The notes beneath the pieces were generated by a model. The model saw only the letters and a program-made list of their open reading frames with translations, was not told where the DNA came from and searched no databases. This document shows positions 35,301-46,728 of a stretch of DNA of 64,000 bases, piece after piece (position 1 is the stretch's first letter; each line of letters starts with the position of its first letter). Source of the stretch: Rhizoclosmatium globosum (taxonomy: Eukaryota > Chytridiomycota > Chytridiomycetes > Chytridiales > Chytriomycetaceae); the NCBI GenBank assembly GCA_002104985.1, contig MCGO01000010.1, positions 558,001 to 622,000 on the forward strand, given 5' to 3'. The translations under genes and the position numbers were made by a program.

Positions 35301-36454
35301 CATAAATTCTGCCCCATCAGCATTGTTGATGTGTGGTACTGGAGTTGATTCAATTACATCATCACCAACGCAAAGGGTAGCAGACGAGTGAGTCCAAGAC
35401 GCAACTATTGCCTCGGCTCTTTCTACTGACACTTTCTCAGACTCCTCGTCTCGATCATCTATAGCCACAATATCAATCAGAAAATCCGCAGGATTGATTG
35501 CAGCTGGAATAGAATGACCAATTGATTCGAAATACGGTAGGGCTGCATTTGGCGGTCCAGCGAAAGCAAGGCCTCCTCCTCGAGCCAATAATGCAACTTG
35601 ATCCATTGCAAGGAATATTTCTGGTCGTGGTTGATGCATTGAAAGAATAACAGTTCGTTTTGATGAATGCGCCAGTGATACTAGCATATCAATAATTGAT
35701 TGTGCTGAGAATGAGTCAAGACCTGACGTTGGTTCATCCAAAATGATTACGGATGGGTTCAACAAAAGTTGGACAGCAACGCTGAAGGGATAACTAAGAA
35801 ACAGGGCGGCAATATAATTTGAAAAATACTTACGAAACTCGCCGCTTCTCTCCTCCTGATATTCCTTTTCGCCAAGAATCGCCAATCATTGAGTCAGAAC
35901 AATCCACAAGTCCCACTTGAGCAATAACAGTCTCAACCGTTGCATACTTTTCCGATATCTTCATGGATTTGGGCAGTTTAAGACTTGCAGCGAATCTCAA
36001 AGTTTCGCGGACTGTGAGGTACGGAATGAGATAGTCTTGTTGGGGAACAAACGAAACCAATCCCAGTTGTTGGTATGGCTTTGAAGAGTTTCCGTTGAAT
36101 AAGACGTCTCCTGTGATATCAAGTCTGACCGATTTGCCAGCCAACACATTCAAGAAGGTTGTTTTCCCGCTTCCGGAGGCTCCCTTTTAACAGTTGAGTG
36201 AGATCAGCTGTTGTTCTTTCTAGCTCAGTTACCATGATTCCAAGTACAGATCCAGCGGGCACATTGATACTAATGTTCTTTAAGATGTGGATCTTTCGCT
36301 GGTTTGAAGAAATCGAGACATTGAGGTTTCGTGCTGTGATGCCAATTGGATACCGATCAGCAGCTGTCGATATTTTAAATGCGGAGGAGGTTGAGCTGTG
36401 GCTGTGGCGTGTCTCTGATTGTGGCGGACTTGTTAGGAACGACGTGGCTATCAT
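32324..36454 (-). CDS. Full-length ABCG transporter
   Basis: Eight exons: 36454-36233, 36183-35834, 35793-35068, 35021-34898, 34854-33685, 33637-33065, 33018-32654, 32603-32324; introns 40-50 nt; about 1269 aa. Order is NBD-TMD-NBD-TMD, the ABCG reverse layout. NBD1: GIM-GASGSGKTTFLN (across a splice), GISGGEKRR, ILDEPTSGLDS. NBD2: GSSGAGKTTLLN, GLSGGQKRRLSVG, LLDEPTS-GLDAASA (across a splice). Each is followed by several hydrophobic segments. Exports sterols, lipids or drugs by family; the substrate is unknown. Only 31 bp separate its stop from the ELMO start and 62 bp its start from the F-box-like gene. Confidence 0.9.
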
Positions 36455-36516
36455 TCGAAAGTATTATTTAATTGGAGTAAAACGTGGCAGGAATCCTTCC
36501 AAGAATCACTCTTTGA

Positions 36517-37632
36517 ATGGACCAAGCACTACCTGAAACACTTGCGCACATTGCACTCTTTCTTGCAGACGGATCAATTGACGGGGTCCGGATGCTGCTT
36601 ACCTTTGCCTCTGTGAACCACAACGTGCGAGATGCGGTGCTGGTGAACACTGTTTGGCGCCACCACTTCCTGGCAATGTTTGATGCGCCAGAATCCACAG
36701 ATCTCTACTCGGATCCTTTTGGCTTGCTGAAATCCAGATGGCTGAATCTGAGATCCAACAACCTTGAAACGCTGCACACATTGGTGGCAGAACATCACAA
36801 ACGAAACATGACCCACTTGGAAAGAGTGGAAGAGTGTCTCTTGCAACCTGAAGCATTTTTCGAAACTATGTATGTTAATTCATCGCGATTTGAGTTCTTG
36901 TTACGCGTTTTAGTCCACTGTGTTGTTGCAAACTACCACCGTAAACAAGAAATGGCAGCTCCTATGTTAGAATTGTTTTACGAAGTTGGCTCAATGCTCG
37001 GCAGTCAAGCGCGGAATGATATTTTGGATGAAAACTTCGCATTTGTTCCACCTGGAACAGTTTCTGATCAGCGACCTATCAAGGTATACTTCTTACAAGC
37101 AGTGTTGATGGTCCTTCTTCCTTTGGAAACAGCACCTGATGGCGCTCCAAACAAAGTTTTGTTTGATTCTCCAAAACTCAGTCTCAGAGACTGGAATCAA
37201 CTTCAAGTGGATGACCCTCACAAATTTTGGAAGCACTTGATTCCTGGAAAATGGACGGGATTTTATGCAGACTACCGAATTGGTCTTGATCGCGCTGAAT
37301 TCAACGAACTGTTTCCAATCTGTGATGGTCCAATGCGAGACTTGGTTCTCGATTGGACCACTGAAACAAAGGAGGCATTTGTCACTGATTCTGAAGGGGT
37401 AAATCTTCACGAGTTTCCATCAACATTATACTTCACGGGGGAAGGAAAGGATGACGTGAACGAATTCAGTGTTACTGGAAGGATTGACGTTGCTAATCGG
37501 AATGTACTCTTTAGCAAAGAATACGCAACCTTTGGTTGGCAGTATAAAGGTACTCTGAACGAATTTGGAATCGCAGGAGTTTGGGGTGAAGGGGCTGGAA
37601 TGTTCTTGTTATGGAAAGTTGGAAGTGATTAA
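36517..37632 (+). CDS. F-box-like protein with beta-rich C-terminal domain
   Basis: Single exon, 371 aa. The N-terminus (LPETLAHIALFLADGSIDGV, VNHNVRDAVLVNTVWRHHF) looks like an F-box, the Skp1-binding module of SCF ubiquitin ligases. The C-terminal half has WTGFYADYRIGL, FSVTGRIDVANRNVLFSKEY and YKGTLNEFGIAGVWGEG, repeated short strands of a lipocalin/FBXO31-like beta barrel. A role as SCF substrate receptor is inferred from this layout. Divergent from the ABCG gene with 62 bp between starts. Confidence 0.6.
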   Translation: MDQALPETLAHIALFLADGSIDGVRMLLTFASVNHNVRDAVLVNTVWRHHFLAMFDAPESTDLYSDPFGLLKSRWLNLRSNNLETLHTLVAEHHKRNMTHLERVEECLLQPEAFFETMYVNSSRFEFLLRVLVHCVVANYHRKQEMAAPMLELFYEVGSMLGSQARNDILDENFAFVPPGTVSDQRPIKVYFLQAVLMVLLPLETAPDGAPNKVLFDSPKLSLRDWNQLQVDDPHKFWKHLIPGKWTGFYADYRIGLDRAEFNELFPICDGPMRDLVLDWTTETKEAFVTDSEGVNLHEFPSTLYFTGEGKDDVNEFSVTGRIDVANRNVLFSKEYATFGWQYKGTLNEFGIAGVWGEGAGMFLLWKVGSD

Positions 37633-37666
37633 ATGTCCAATATTAATAAATATTTACTCATCAAAA

Positions 37667-38787
37667 ATGGCAGAAACCAACTCACCTCATTACGTTGATG
37701 TCAAACTCAGCACAGAGTACATCAATCAACTGATACAGACAAGTAATTCTGGGATTATAGTGGTTTCATTCTCTGCCATTCCAACAGTGAGTTTCTGTTT
37801 CATTGTGAGCTTGAAACTGATATCACTTTGCTCAGGGCTGGAACAACAGGGCTATCAAAGTCACAACCTCAGCCAATGAAGTATACTTACTGCGTCTCTC
37901 AAGTGCAAAGTCCTGGCCACGATCCAAAATCGAGAACGAAGTTGCATCACTTAAGTTCATCACAAAGGAAATCCCAACCCTTCGTACGCCGTCCATTTTG
38001 TCTTTTGGATTCGATTTTCACACCGAAGAAAACCCAAATAAGGTGCATTGGGGAATTCATAGATGGTGATATGCTTGAAGGAGTGTGGCGAAGTCTTTCA
38101 ACCACAAACAAGATGGCGATTCTTGATGAGATTCGTGAGAATGTGAAGGCTCTCCAGTCAAAGACTTTTACGTCAATTGGAGGTTGGAAGCTCGCCGACA
38201 ATGAAACACCTGTTCTTGGAGAATATTGGTCTGGAAACTCCTTTTATGAGTCAGAAGTGGACTTTCTCATTAAGGAACTCGACGCCAATCTCAAAAGCGT
38301 TAAATCCATGGAATCATCATCGTCTGATTTGAAGGATGCAATTGAAGGCATTGCGGCTCTGCGCTACGATATATTATGTGCGTTGCAGGCACTGACTCCT
38401 GCCCCAGTTGTTCTATTCCATGGAGATTTCGCTTTTAGAAACATTATCGTCAAGAAGGACATTGAAACGGATCAGTTTTCTTTGGCGGCTATTCTGGATT
38501 GGGAATGGTGTGGAACGCGTCCTCTCTGGCTTGATTGGATTGGGGATTGGCTGGAAGAAGATACGGCTGAAGATGAACTCGAAAACAAGTGGATTCGTTC
38601 GGAAATGAAACGCGATGGATTTCCTATTTTTGAGAACTTGGATGGGTTTAAACTGCGTTCTGTTGTGTATGACCTTACAGATTCGATTGCCGCATGGAGG
38701 CTGGAAGGAGATGACATTTCTCGCGCTGTTAAACGGATTGGACGTATTTTAGAGGAGGCGAAGGATATTCTGAAGGGACAGCAATAA
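37667..38787 (+). CDS. Aminoglycoside phosphotransferase-like kinase with a frame break
   Basis: Exon 1 37667-37786, 49-nt intron, exon 2 37836-38787. Protein-kinase-like fold of the APH/choline-kinase type. Phosphate-binding region YLLRLSSAKSWPRSKIENE, the catalytic Brenner motif HGDFAFRNIIV, and the metal motif AAILDWEWCG followed by PLWLDW. The frame shifts at a G4 run (38050-38053): upstream ends EENPNKVHW and downstream reads EFIDGDMLEGVW, as in relatives. Removing one G gives about 356 aa. The only alternative intron at that exact point would be 20 nt, so an indel is more likely. Substrate unknown. Confidence 0.75.
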
Positions 38788-38816
38788 ACTTAAACTGACA
38801 ATTTTCGTCAATCTGA

Positions 38817-41230
38817 ATGGACAGCATAGGCAATGAAGCCGTCGATGACACAATCATAGTCTTTGAATATAGTCGTTCTTCCACGGAAGAGCCGTGTCAA
38901 TTGGTGGAAGCACAGTTTGATAGTTTGACAAACCTTCCGTTGATCAGTGAACAGCTTTCAACAAACCAGTATACCAAGCAGCTTCCAATCGAGCTTTGGA
39001 TATACATACTCCAATATGTCTCAAATCCAACTCAGCTGGTGATGATTAACCGAGCGATGGCCTATTCTGCTTTCACGATCTTCTCAACTGACGAACCTCC
39101 AAAAACTCCTTTGACAATACAAGCACAATACCTCATATCTAGGTGAGTAATTTGATTCTTTTTGTACATCTAAAGTGGATCACTGAGTAGATATGGTATG
39201 GAAAAGGCACTTGAAGTTGCCTGCAGGTACAACTTCTTTACACGAGGGAACTCAGCGATCACGCCTCCCACCTCCCCGCTTCAGCCACTACCTCCAGTTC
39301 CTTTACGTGGACAGTGCCAATTTTGTGAATCGTACTACAAACTCCAGACTCAACTTGCATTGAAGGAAAGCAAACAGTGGTTTCGCGGAACCAGACGACG
39401 CGGAAAAAAGATATGGTTGCAGTGCTGGAAATACGGGCAGCTCGTATTTGGGTTTTTTGCATGGCTGTATATGTCGATCGCCTCTCTTTATTTGGGACTG
39501 TGTTGTCCATCGCGACAACAACGAGTTGAATATCTGAAAATGAGGAAAGCTGAGATTGGAAGCCAAAAAACGCTCAATGAAGTTGTTATTGTAGCAACGA
39601 AGCAGATGGAATGTCAAGAAGTGACCGAGAATCATGATGCCGTTGATTTAGCGCTAAGCTCTGTCGACGTATCGACGCCATGTAGATTGGAAAAGCGACA
39701 AATACAGCTCTTCAAGACGTTGTTGGCTTTGGGTGCAACGTTCGACTCAGTGAAACCGGTCATCAAATTCGCTGCAACAGCTGGGCATTTGAACTTATTG
39801 ACTGTCATCATTGATTCAATGCCCAAGGAAAGTGTGAGAAATTCTAGAGACTCTGAAGAAGATATTACGGCTTCATCTTGGATGCTAAAAGGCGAATTGT
39901 TGGCGGAAGCCGTTCGTCGTAAAAACTATCGCCTCTTGATTCATTTATGCGAACAAGGTGCAGCTACACCCGAAAACAAATGTTTCCGCGCTTTAGAGCA
40001 ATCTGTTGAGCTGCGTGATACTCGAGCCATGCAAATTCTTATAAATGCGGGGGCTAAAATCAATCCTTCCCGAGGAAATGAGGATGAAGAGGAAAACAAT
40101 GAAAGTACGCTATTAATAACGAAATTACGTATTGCGATGATTCGTCGGGCTTTTGGGAAGCCCATTCGTGACGGAAACACAACGCAACTATTGTTAGAAG
40201 GACTGATACGTGCTCACCAATGTACGACGCAAGCTGCGTTTGTCGAATATGCAGAAACTTTCTTGGTTCCGATATTGGTCGAAATAGGGTCCCCAGCATT
40301 GCTGAGAGCTGTATGGGAACGAGGTATTGACCTGGATATGAATGAGAGTATGCCGTTGTTCTTCTCAATCGTATGTGGTCATTGGAGAGTTGTGCGATTT
40401 CTCACCCACGAAGTTGCAACAATCCGTATACGAGACTTGGAAGAGGAAAGGAAACGACTCAAAAGCAAATGGCGACAAAGAAAGAAAACGCGAGGGAGCT
40501 TTTTGGTTGAGTTGATTTGCGTGTGGTTTAAACTCAAATGGACGAGAAAGTCGTCAAACCAGTCTCGCGTGGTCCCTGATCGAATGAATGCTTCATCTGT
40601 TACGTTTGTTCCAATGGAGTCGAATGCTACCCTTGTAGAGGACGACCCGGTGGAAATCGATATTGAAAGAAGAAAGCCCCCTTTTTATACACCTGAACGA
40701 GGTATACGGCGCTTTCGAAATATCCGCTTTCGAGGAATTTTGCGGCCACGACGAATTATTCTCCTTCTATTCATCATCGTTCTACATATTTCGATCTTGA
40801 GCTGGTTCTTTTATAACTTGACCATAGTTATGATGGCTGTAGTGTGTTACATTCAAAACAAGAAATCGATTGGATCAGTGTATTATGTGCCACAATACAA
40901 ATATTACACCGATGCATATGGGGATATTATGTCACGCAATATTCATACTACTACTCTGCAGACAACTCTTTGGATCCGTCTTATCAATATGAGTCTGGAG
41001 TTGTCTACATATCTGGTCATTGTGCTTCCCAACTTGGAACTGACGTGCTGGACTCTGACTATTGGTTCAAAAACGGATCCATACTATTCATTCTTCTGAT
41101 TGCAGTATTTATTGCAGAGAGAACAATGCCGTTATATGGAATAATTCTTTCATTGCTTGATGTTTTCAACTGGCTTCTTAAGAAAGCCTTGCTTACGAGA
41201 ATAGTGGAAATGAAAAGAAATTCAAACTAG
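38817..41230 (+). CDS. F-box-like/ankyrin protein with membrane segments
   Basis: Exon 1 38817-39142, exon 2 from 39191. The N-terminus has an F-box-like stretch (QLPIELWIYILQYVSNPTQL). After a hydrophobic segment near 39440-39510 come divergent ankyrin-type repeats (FKTLLALGATFD, MQILINAGAKIN). Near the C-terminus are strongly hydrophobic helices (RRIILLLFIIVLHISILSWF). One frame ends at 41099. The membrane-protein-like frame continuing to 41230 (GSILFILLIAVFIAERTM) is reached by a short intron near 40845-40880, probably only about 35 nt. Ankyrins plus a membrane C-terminus suggest a membrane sensor; function unknown. Confidence 0.55.
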
Positions 41231-41305
41231 GTATTATAGACATTTATATATGTTGAATAAAGGTTCATAACGTGCTAGATTCTCATAGCAATCTATAGCA
41301 GTCCA

Positions 41306-42881
41306 TCAAGCAGTCAAATCTACACGGAATTTCAAGTCATCCATTTCTTCTGCAACCAAAGACGAAGTCAAAATGGTTTGGAATGCGCTCCATTTCTGTG
41401 GGTATTTTACACCAAGAACACTCTTGACGTTGAACACATATTGAGCCCGATCTTGGCGTGAGAGAACATCCAACAATACCGGCATAATAGCAGCATTAGA
41501 TGGCTCCAGGTGAAGATAAACTTTGGCAAATACTTCAGCCTCAGCTTCCGTTGATAATGAAGCCAATGCTCCAGCTAAATCCAAATCCTCGTTGTTCATA
41601 TGAACACGCTGCCCAACAACGAAAGACCTGAGCTTTGAAACGAAGTCCTTAAAGTCTTCGCTGCGTGGGTATTTAACATCGCCTCTCCCAATTCGTGTAA
41701 CGGCAGATTTGACATCTGATTCCAACGAAGCAAGAGTAGCCTCATCGCGTTCATGGTCTAATTGGTACTTTGATACAAGCTTTGGAGCAGAGGCTTTCAA
41801 GGCTGGGAACAACACTTCTTGCTCCATAGTGGAATGGCTCCGAAGCACGACTCCCAAACTCTTGAACCGAGAATCTGCATCAGTTGCAGCCGATTTCATG
41901 GCACCCGCGTATCCGTGAGACATGGAGGTAACTACACCAAGGGTCTTGTCTAGAAGTGATTTGATGGCGACGTGTTGAAGGTGGATGATGGAGAGCGGTC
42001 GATCAAACGCGAGTGTCTTGGCGTAAAAAGCTTTCAATTCTTCGATCGAAGGTGAAGCTTTTGCGACGAATGGAAGGTTTTCGAGGCCTTGAATGTATTT
42101 GGACAAGGTGTCGTTGTTGAACTGGAGTCCACGGAAGTAGGTAATGAGAGACAACCGGTGGAGGAACGGGAACAACAAAACGTCAACAAGAGAGAATGTG
42201 TTGCCAAACAAGAAGGGTGAGTCTGGCTGGCTATCAAGTTGGGCGACCACGCGTTGAACTGAAACATTGAGCTTTGGCTGAGCAGAAGCCTGAATTGTCG
42301 CAGACGGGTTGAAAAACACAGAGTTGAAAGCTGGAACGAATTGGTCATGAACGAAGTTTGTCCATTCCTGGAATTCTTCGGAGTGAACAAAGAGAGATGG
42401 TTCAGATACATCATGAGCGACACGAAGCAGGATTTCAGAGGCGTTTCCGCTGAATGTACCATCTGGAAGCTGGAGAACTGTTTGACATTTGATGAGTAAC
42501 CATTGCACTATCTAATCAAGAATTAAGGGTACCTGGCCCTAAGCCATCAGACGACGCGGACTTGAACCAGTCAGGCAAGGGATCTGAAGAAGAGAGTTCC
42601 AGATACTTCAGCTCTATGCCCTTGTATGCAAAGGCAATTCGAATTTGTTCAGCCAGGAGGGAGTGCTTGTGAGAATACAGCACATGGGAGGCAGCCTTAA
42701 CTGGCTCAATGTATTTAGGCTCCGAAACAGGTTGTGAAAGTGGGAGCGGAACAACTAGGACTGGTGGATTCTGAGGCTGAGCAGCAACGATCTCAACAGC
42801 TTTGGTGTTGGTCGACACGTGTTGGGCTGGAGCCACTTTACGCTCGGCCTTTGAATTAGCAGCAGGGAAGCAACAGAGCAT
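41306..42881 (-). CDS. GST-hemerythrin fusion paralogue lacking the GST cysteine
   Basis: Exons 42881-42533 and 42477-41306 (55-nt intron at the same position and phase as in the 27.7 kb gene), 506 aa. Same architecture: leader, GST fold, hemerythrin-like C-terminus. Where the other copy has LYSRGFCPFTQQ, this one has LYSHKHSLLAEQ, so the catalytic Cys and the CPFT turn are gone. Hemerythrin-type ligands persist (LQHVAIKSLL, RSHSTMEQEVLFPA, LDHERDEA, RVHMNNEDLDL). It probably keeps the metal-binding module while losing Cys-based thiol transfer. It begins MLCCFP. Confidence 0.75.
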
Positions 42882-43265
42882 TTTCTGAGGGATTTCAAGT
42901 AACGAAATGAGCTGATTTTATATGTTCGATCTTATCTTCGGAGATACCGGCAAAGCGATTGGAACCACCAGGAAGTGGGCTTGTTGAATCAACCCTTATT
43001 ATGATAATATCCAAAGAAAGTTGACCTTACTGCGTCTTTATTTACAATGAGTATGAATAGTTACTTTTTACGCGTATCTTTCATCGTTAAGGAATGAGAT
43101 GTTTACCCAAGCAAAAGTAGATTCTCGCAAGCATCTGAAATGACGCTCTTAATCTCATATAAAACTTCTATTTCTTACTTCTAATAATCTTTTTACTGTT
43201 ATATTTAAATATGAGAGAGGGGAAGTCAAAAGTCCCAAACAAACAAATCCAACGCACCAACTCGA
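42882..43265. promoter_or_regulatory. Divergent intergenic region
   Basis: 384 bases between the start of the GST-hemerythrin paralogue (-) and the SR-like gene (+). It must contain both promoters. AT-rich in its right half; no specific element recognised. Confidence 0.4.
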
Positions 43266-44152
43266 ATGGGCCGTTCCCGCAGTCCAAGTCCAAGTCCCCG
43301 CCGCGACAGCCACCGCGCCAACGACCGCCGAGAAACCCAAAACCAGGAATACGAGCGGCGCGTGTCACTGACAAAGTCCCAAGGTTTGCTGCACCGCCGA
43401 CTGATCCAACGCAAAACTAACCAGTCCTTCAAACTGGCTTTCCAACGCCGCGCCTTCTTTTCGATCTCAAATAACTTTATCTTAAAACCCGAACATCAAC
43501 CACACCTGCTCTGCTCTGAACCCTTCGTCCTCCTCCACCTTCCGCTTGGAGCCACATCAAAACCAATAGACGGACAGAGCCGCGGCCGTAGCGTGTCTCC
43601 CTCGAAACCCCGTAAAAGAGACAGGTCCGTATCCAGTGACAGCGGCAGCAGCAGCAGTGACAGCAGCGACGACGATAGACGGAAAAAGAGGAAGTCAAAG
43701 AAGCGGAAGTCAAAGGATTCGTATTCATCAAGTTCAGATTCTGAGGATGAGCGGCGACGCAAAGGTACGCATTAGGTTTGGTTTAACGTTGGGGATTAAC
43801 AAGTACTACTGGGCACAGACAAGAAGAAAAAGTCCAAGAAGGAGAAGAAAGATAAGAAAAAGAAGGTGGGGCTGCTTTTGTTGCGGGCGATGCGTTGAAT
43901 TGGCGTTCGTTGTGTAGAAGTCCAAGAAGAAGTCCAAGAAGGCTAGCAGCAGCGACAGTGATTCTAGTGAGGGAGAAGTTGTATACAGCGCAATCACAGG
44001 AAAGAAAATGAAGCTCAAGGTTTGGCATTTCGTGTTTATTTGGCATTATTTTGATCAAAGAGTTCAAACAGATTGCAAAGAGTAAACAAGAGAAGATTGA
44101 TGACATTAATCGACAGGAGTTGAGAAGAATGCTCAATGACTGCTTCGAATAA
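43266..44152 (+). CDS. Small SR/Lys-rich nuclear protein
   Basis: Five exons: 43266-43383, 43570-43764, 43819-43865, 43918-44019, 44072-44152; about 180 aa. It starts MGRSRSPSPSPRRDS, has Ser-Asp and Lys-rich runs (DSGSSSSDSSDDDRRKKRKS), and ends with a conserved-looking segment, YSAITGKKMKLK then IAKSKQEKIDDINRQELRR. Composition is that of splicing or nuclear-speckle proteins. Exon 1 ends at an atypical GTTTGC donor chosen because only that phase joins the exons. Family not recognised. Confidence 0.6.
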
Positions 44153-44236
44153 ATGTTCAGAATTATACATCCTTCTTTCTTTTTGTGAAATCTGACAATT
44201 CCAAAGAAACAAACAAATCAACCACACCCTCAAGCT

Positions 44237-46643
44237 ATGAATCACCCACGAACTGATTCCGCATCACAGGCGCTAGAAAAAGCAAATGCTCTGCTTCACA
44301 GAGCCGCAGCCCATTCTAAAAGCAATTCCTCCAGCCCCACTCGAACTCAACTTGATCCCAAATCAACAACCAAAACCAAACCTAGCAAATCAAAAAAGTT
44401 TGACTGGGAAGACGACAGTGATGGTGGATCTGACGATAGCAGTCTCTTTGGGCCTTCCGACTCTGATCCCGACAGCGATGAAGCCGAACTTAAAAAATAC
44501 CTGAGCAACCTCGCGAAAAAGAAAGCTGCAGATGAGAAAGCATCTGGGAAACAGAATAACACCTCTGTTACTGCGAAATCCGTTTCTGCATCATCGTCTT
44601 ACTTGAAGAAACCACCGCTGGCCACAGCTACAACGCCACCACCGACAAATGACGTAAAACCTATCAAAGAACAGTATCTTAATAGTATACCTTCAACTCC
44701 AGCACGACAGAGCTCTGTTTCGAAGCTGGATTCTTCACAGGTGCTCAAACCTCGAGTCGCAGACAATGTGGGAAATATAAGTGCACTTAATACGAAAATA
44801 GAGCGGTTGAATGCTGATATGGATGCGGCCAAGTCTGCTCTTGGGAATAACTTGGGGGACTTGGAGAGTGAGGTTGAGTCTATTGAGAAGTCTCCGAAGC
44901 GAAGTGGTGCAGTTTCTAGTCCTCTGAAGGGAAATATTGAAAACAGGAGGAAGGAAGAGGAGGATGATGATGATGTGTCGTCGATATCTGATCTGAATAC
45001 TTCCGAGATGGAGACGAGGAGCAGTTTGACGGGAAGAGGTGGTGGCGCCGCGAGAAATCTGGCGAAACGAAGCTATTTGAAAGAGAAGAAGGGAGGGTTT
45101 GGGTCGGATTCTGATGAATCTGTTGTGGAAGTTAAGAAGGCTGGATATGGGCGGAGCAGCAGCGTTGGAACGAGGCTTGTAGTGGATGTGGGGAAAAAGG
45201 GGGTTGAGAAGGAGTCGGGTGGAGAAACAAAATCCACTCCGGTGTTGTCTACGCCTGCTCCGACTCCTGTTGTTGTTGCTGCTTCGCTTCAGACAAAACC
45301 AAAATTGCAAGTCCCACAGCAAACTACACATACTGCAGCAACGACCACGGTGTCCGAAATAACTGAGGATATTGATGCTCCTACTGACTCTTCAATCGCT
45401 GAGGAAATTGAGGACGAGTCAGGGGATGAATCACGGTCAAAGTTCAATGACCTTCTCACAATTGAAGACTTGGGTCCTCAAACGAAACCAAAACCAACAT
45501 TGTCTCAATCGTACAGTACTCCGCCACCTCCTCCGAAACATCAGTCGGTTCCTACTCAAGCAGCGCAAACACCTCAACAATATAACGAGCAATCACAGCA
45601 CCAACCAACACAGCAACAACAATACACTCAAATTCCACCGTCACAGCCTACCTATCAATATCCCTTTTACCCTCCACCTCCCAATCAATCAGCACCACCC
45701 CAAATACCCCCACAAGCACCACCACCACATCCATACCAATTTCCTCCATACGGATACGGATACGCATACCCTCCTCCTTCCCCTTATACACCCATGTATC
45801 CCGTGTACCCACCACAACATCACGCACATTACGCACCACCGCCATCAGCATGGATGGGATCCAGCGGCGGCGCAACAACATTTGTGAATCCGTATTTATT
45901 CCGCCGAGAAAGCAGTGGCAGTAGTGGAGAGGACAGGAAGGAACGAAGTGATCGGAAGGGGTTGAGGCGGTGTGATCATTCGTGTGGGTGTCTTCCCGTT
46001 ATGGAAGCCAAAGAGACGGGAGAGAGAAGGAGGGAGGGGAAGAAAGAGAGGCGGAGACGGGGTGAGAGGGAAAAGGAGGAGGGTAAGAGTGGTGAAGGTC
46101 GGAGTCAAGAGGAGGAAGATGTGTCGAGTTATGGGTGGACTAGTTCTTCGGAGGATGTTCGAGGAGGTAAGAGGGAAACAAAGGAGGGATTGAGAGGGAA
46201 TCTGTCTGGGAAGGAGAGTGATGGGGGAAGGGAGTTTTGGAAGGATACTATTTCGCCGTTGATGCAGAATTTCGAGGCAGGACACGCTTCATGTGAGTAG
46301 TTTCTCGTTTCTGCATGCCGTTAATTTTTGATTTTGTTGTAGTGATGGCTTCGTTTGCACCAAGTACTTTGGCTGTCAATGCACTGTTGCAGAATCATTT
46401 GAGTATGATTCAGCAGTATGTTGTTATGAATGAAAAGTTGCTGCAGGAAGAAGTGTACCACACACAGGAGTATATTACGCTCAGGAGTACTAAAGATGTA
46501 AGTTTCTTCTTGTTTTAATTGTGTAGTCAAGTTGAGTGTTTGAACAGGAAATCAAGCAACGAAGGAGGGAAAGTGCAAGGGAGCGAGATGCGTTTGAGCA
46601 AGCAGTCAAAGAAGCTGCTGATACCCTCTCATACAATGATTAA
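44237..46643 (+). CDS. Large disordered protein, possibly C19orf44/DUF4614-like
   Basis: Exons 44237-46292, 46343-46497, 46548-46643; about 768 aa. Ser/Asp/Lys-rich N-terminus (DWEDDSDGGSDDSSLFG), an acidic middle (SSIAEEIEDESGDESRSK), a Pro/Tyr/Gln-rich tract (YPPPPNQSAPPQIPP), an Arg/Glu-rich tract, and a short folded end: TLAVNALLQNHLSMIQQYV, then YHTQEYITLRSTKD. That ending resembles the C-terminus of the animal C19orf44 (DUF4614) family, a weakly characterised protein. The match is by eye only. Confidence 0.5.
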
Positions 46644-46728
46644 ATAGATAGTTTCCACGTTGGAGTCCTCGGGTCATTTTTGATGTGAACCAGTTTTTCT
46701 TTTTTCGTTTCCAAACAACACCAACAAA

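Noticed and set aside
38043..38062. A 20-nt GT-AG intron in the APH-like gene
   Set aside because: Too short for the spliceosome and below any other intron here; a one-base G-run indel explains the frame change better.
44735..46285. Several minus-strand frames opposite the DUF4614-like gene
   Set aside because: Low-complexity antisense shadows with no start context or motifs.
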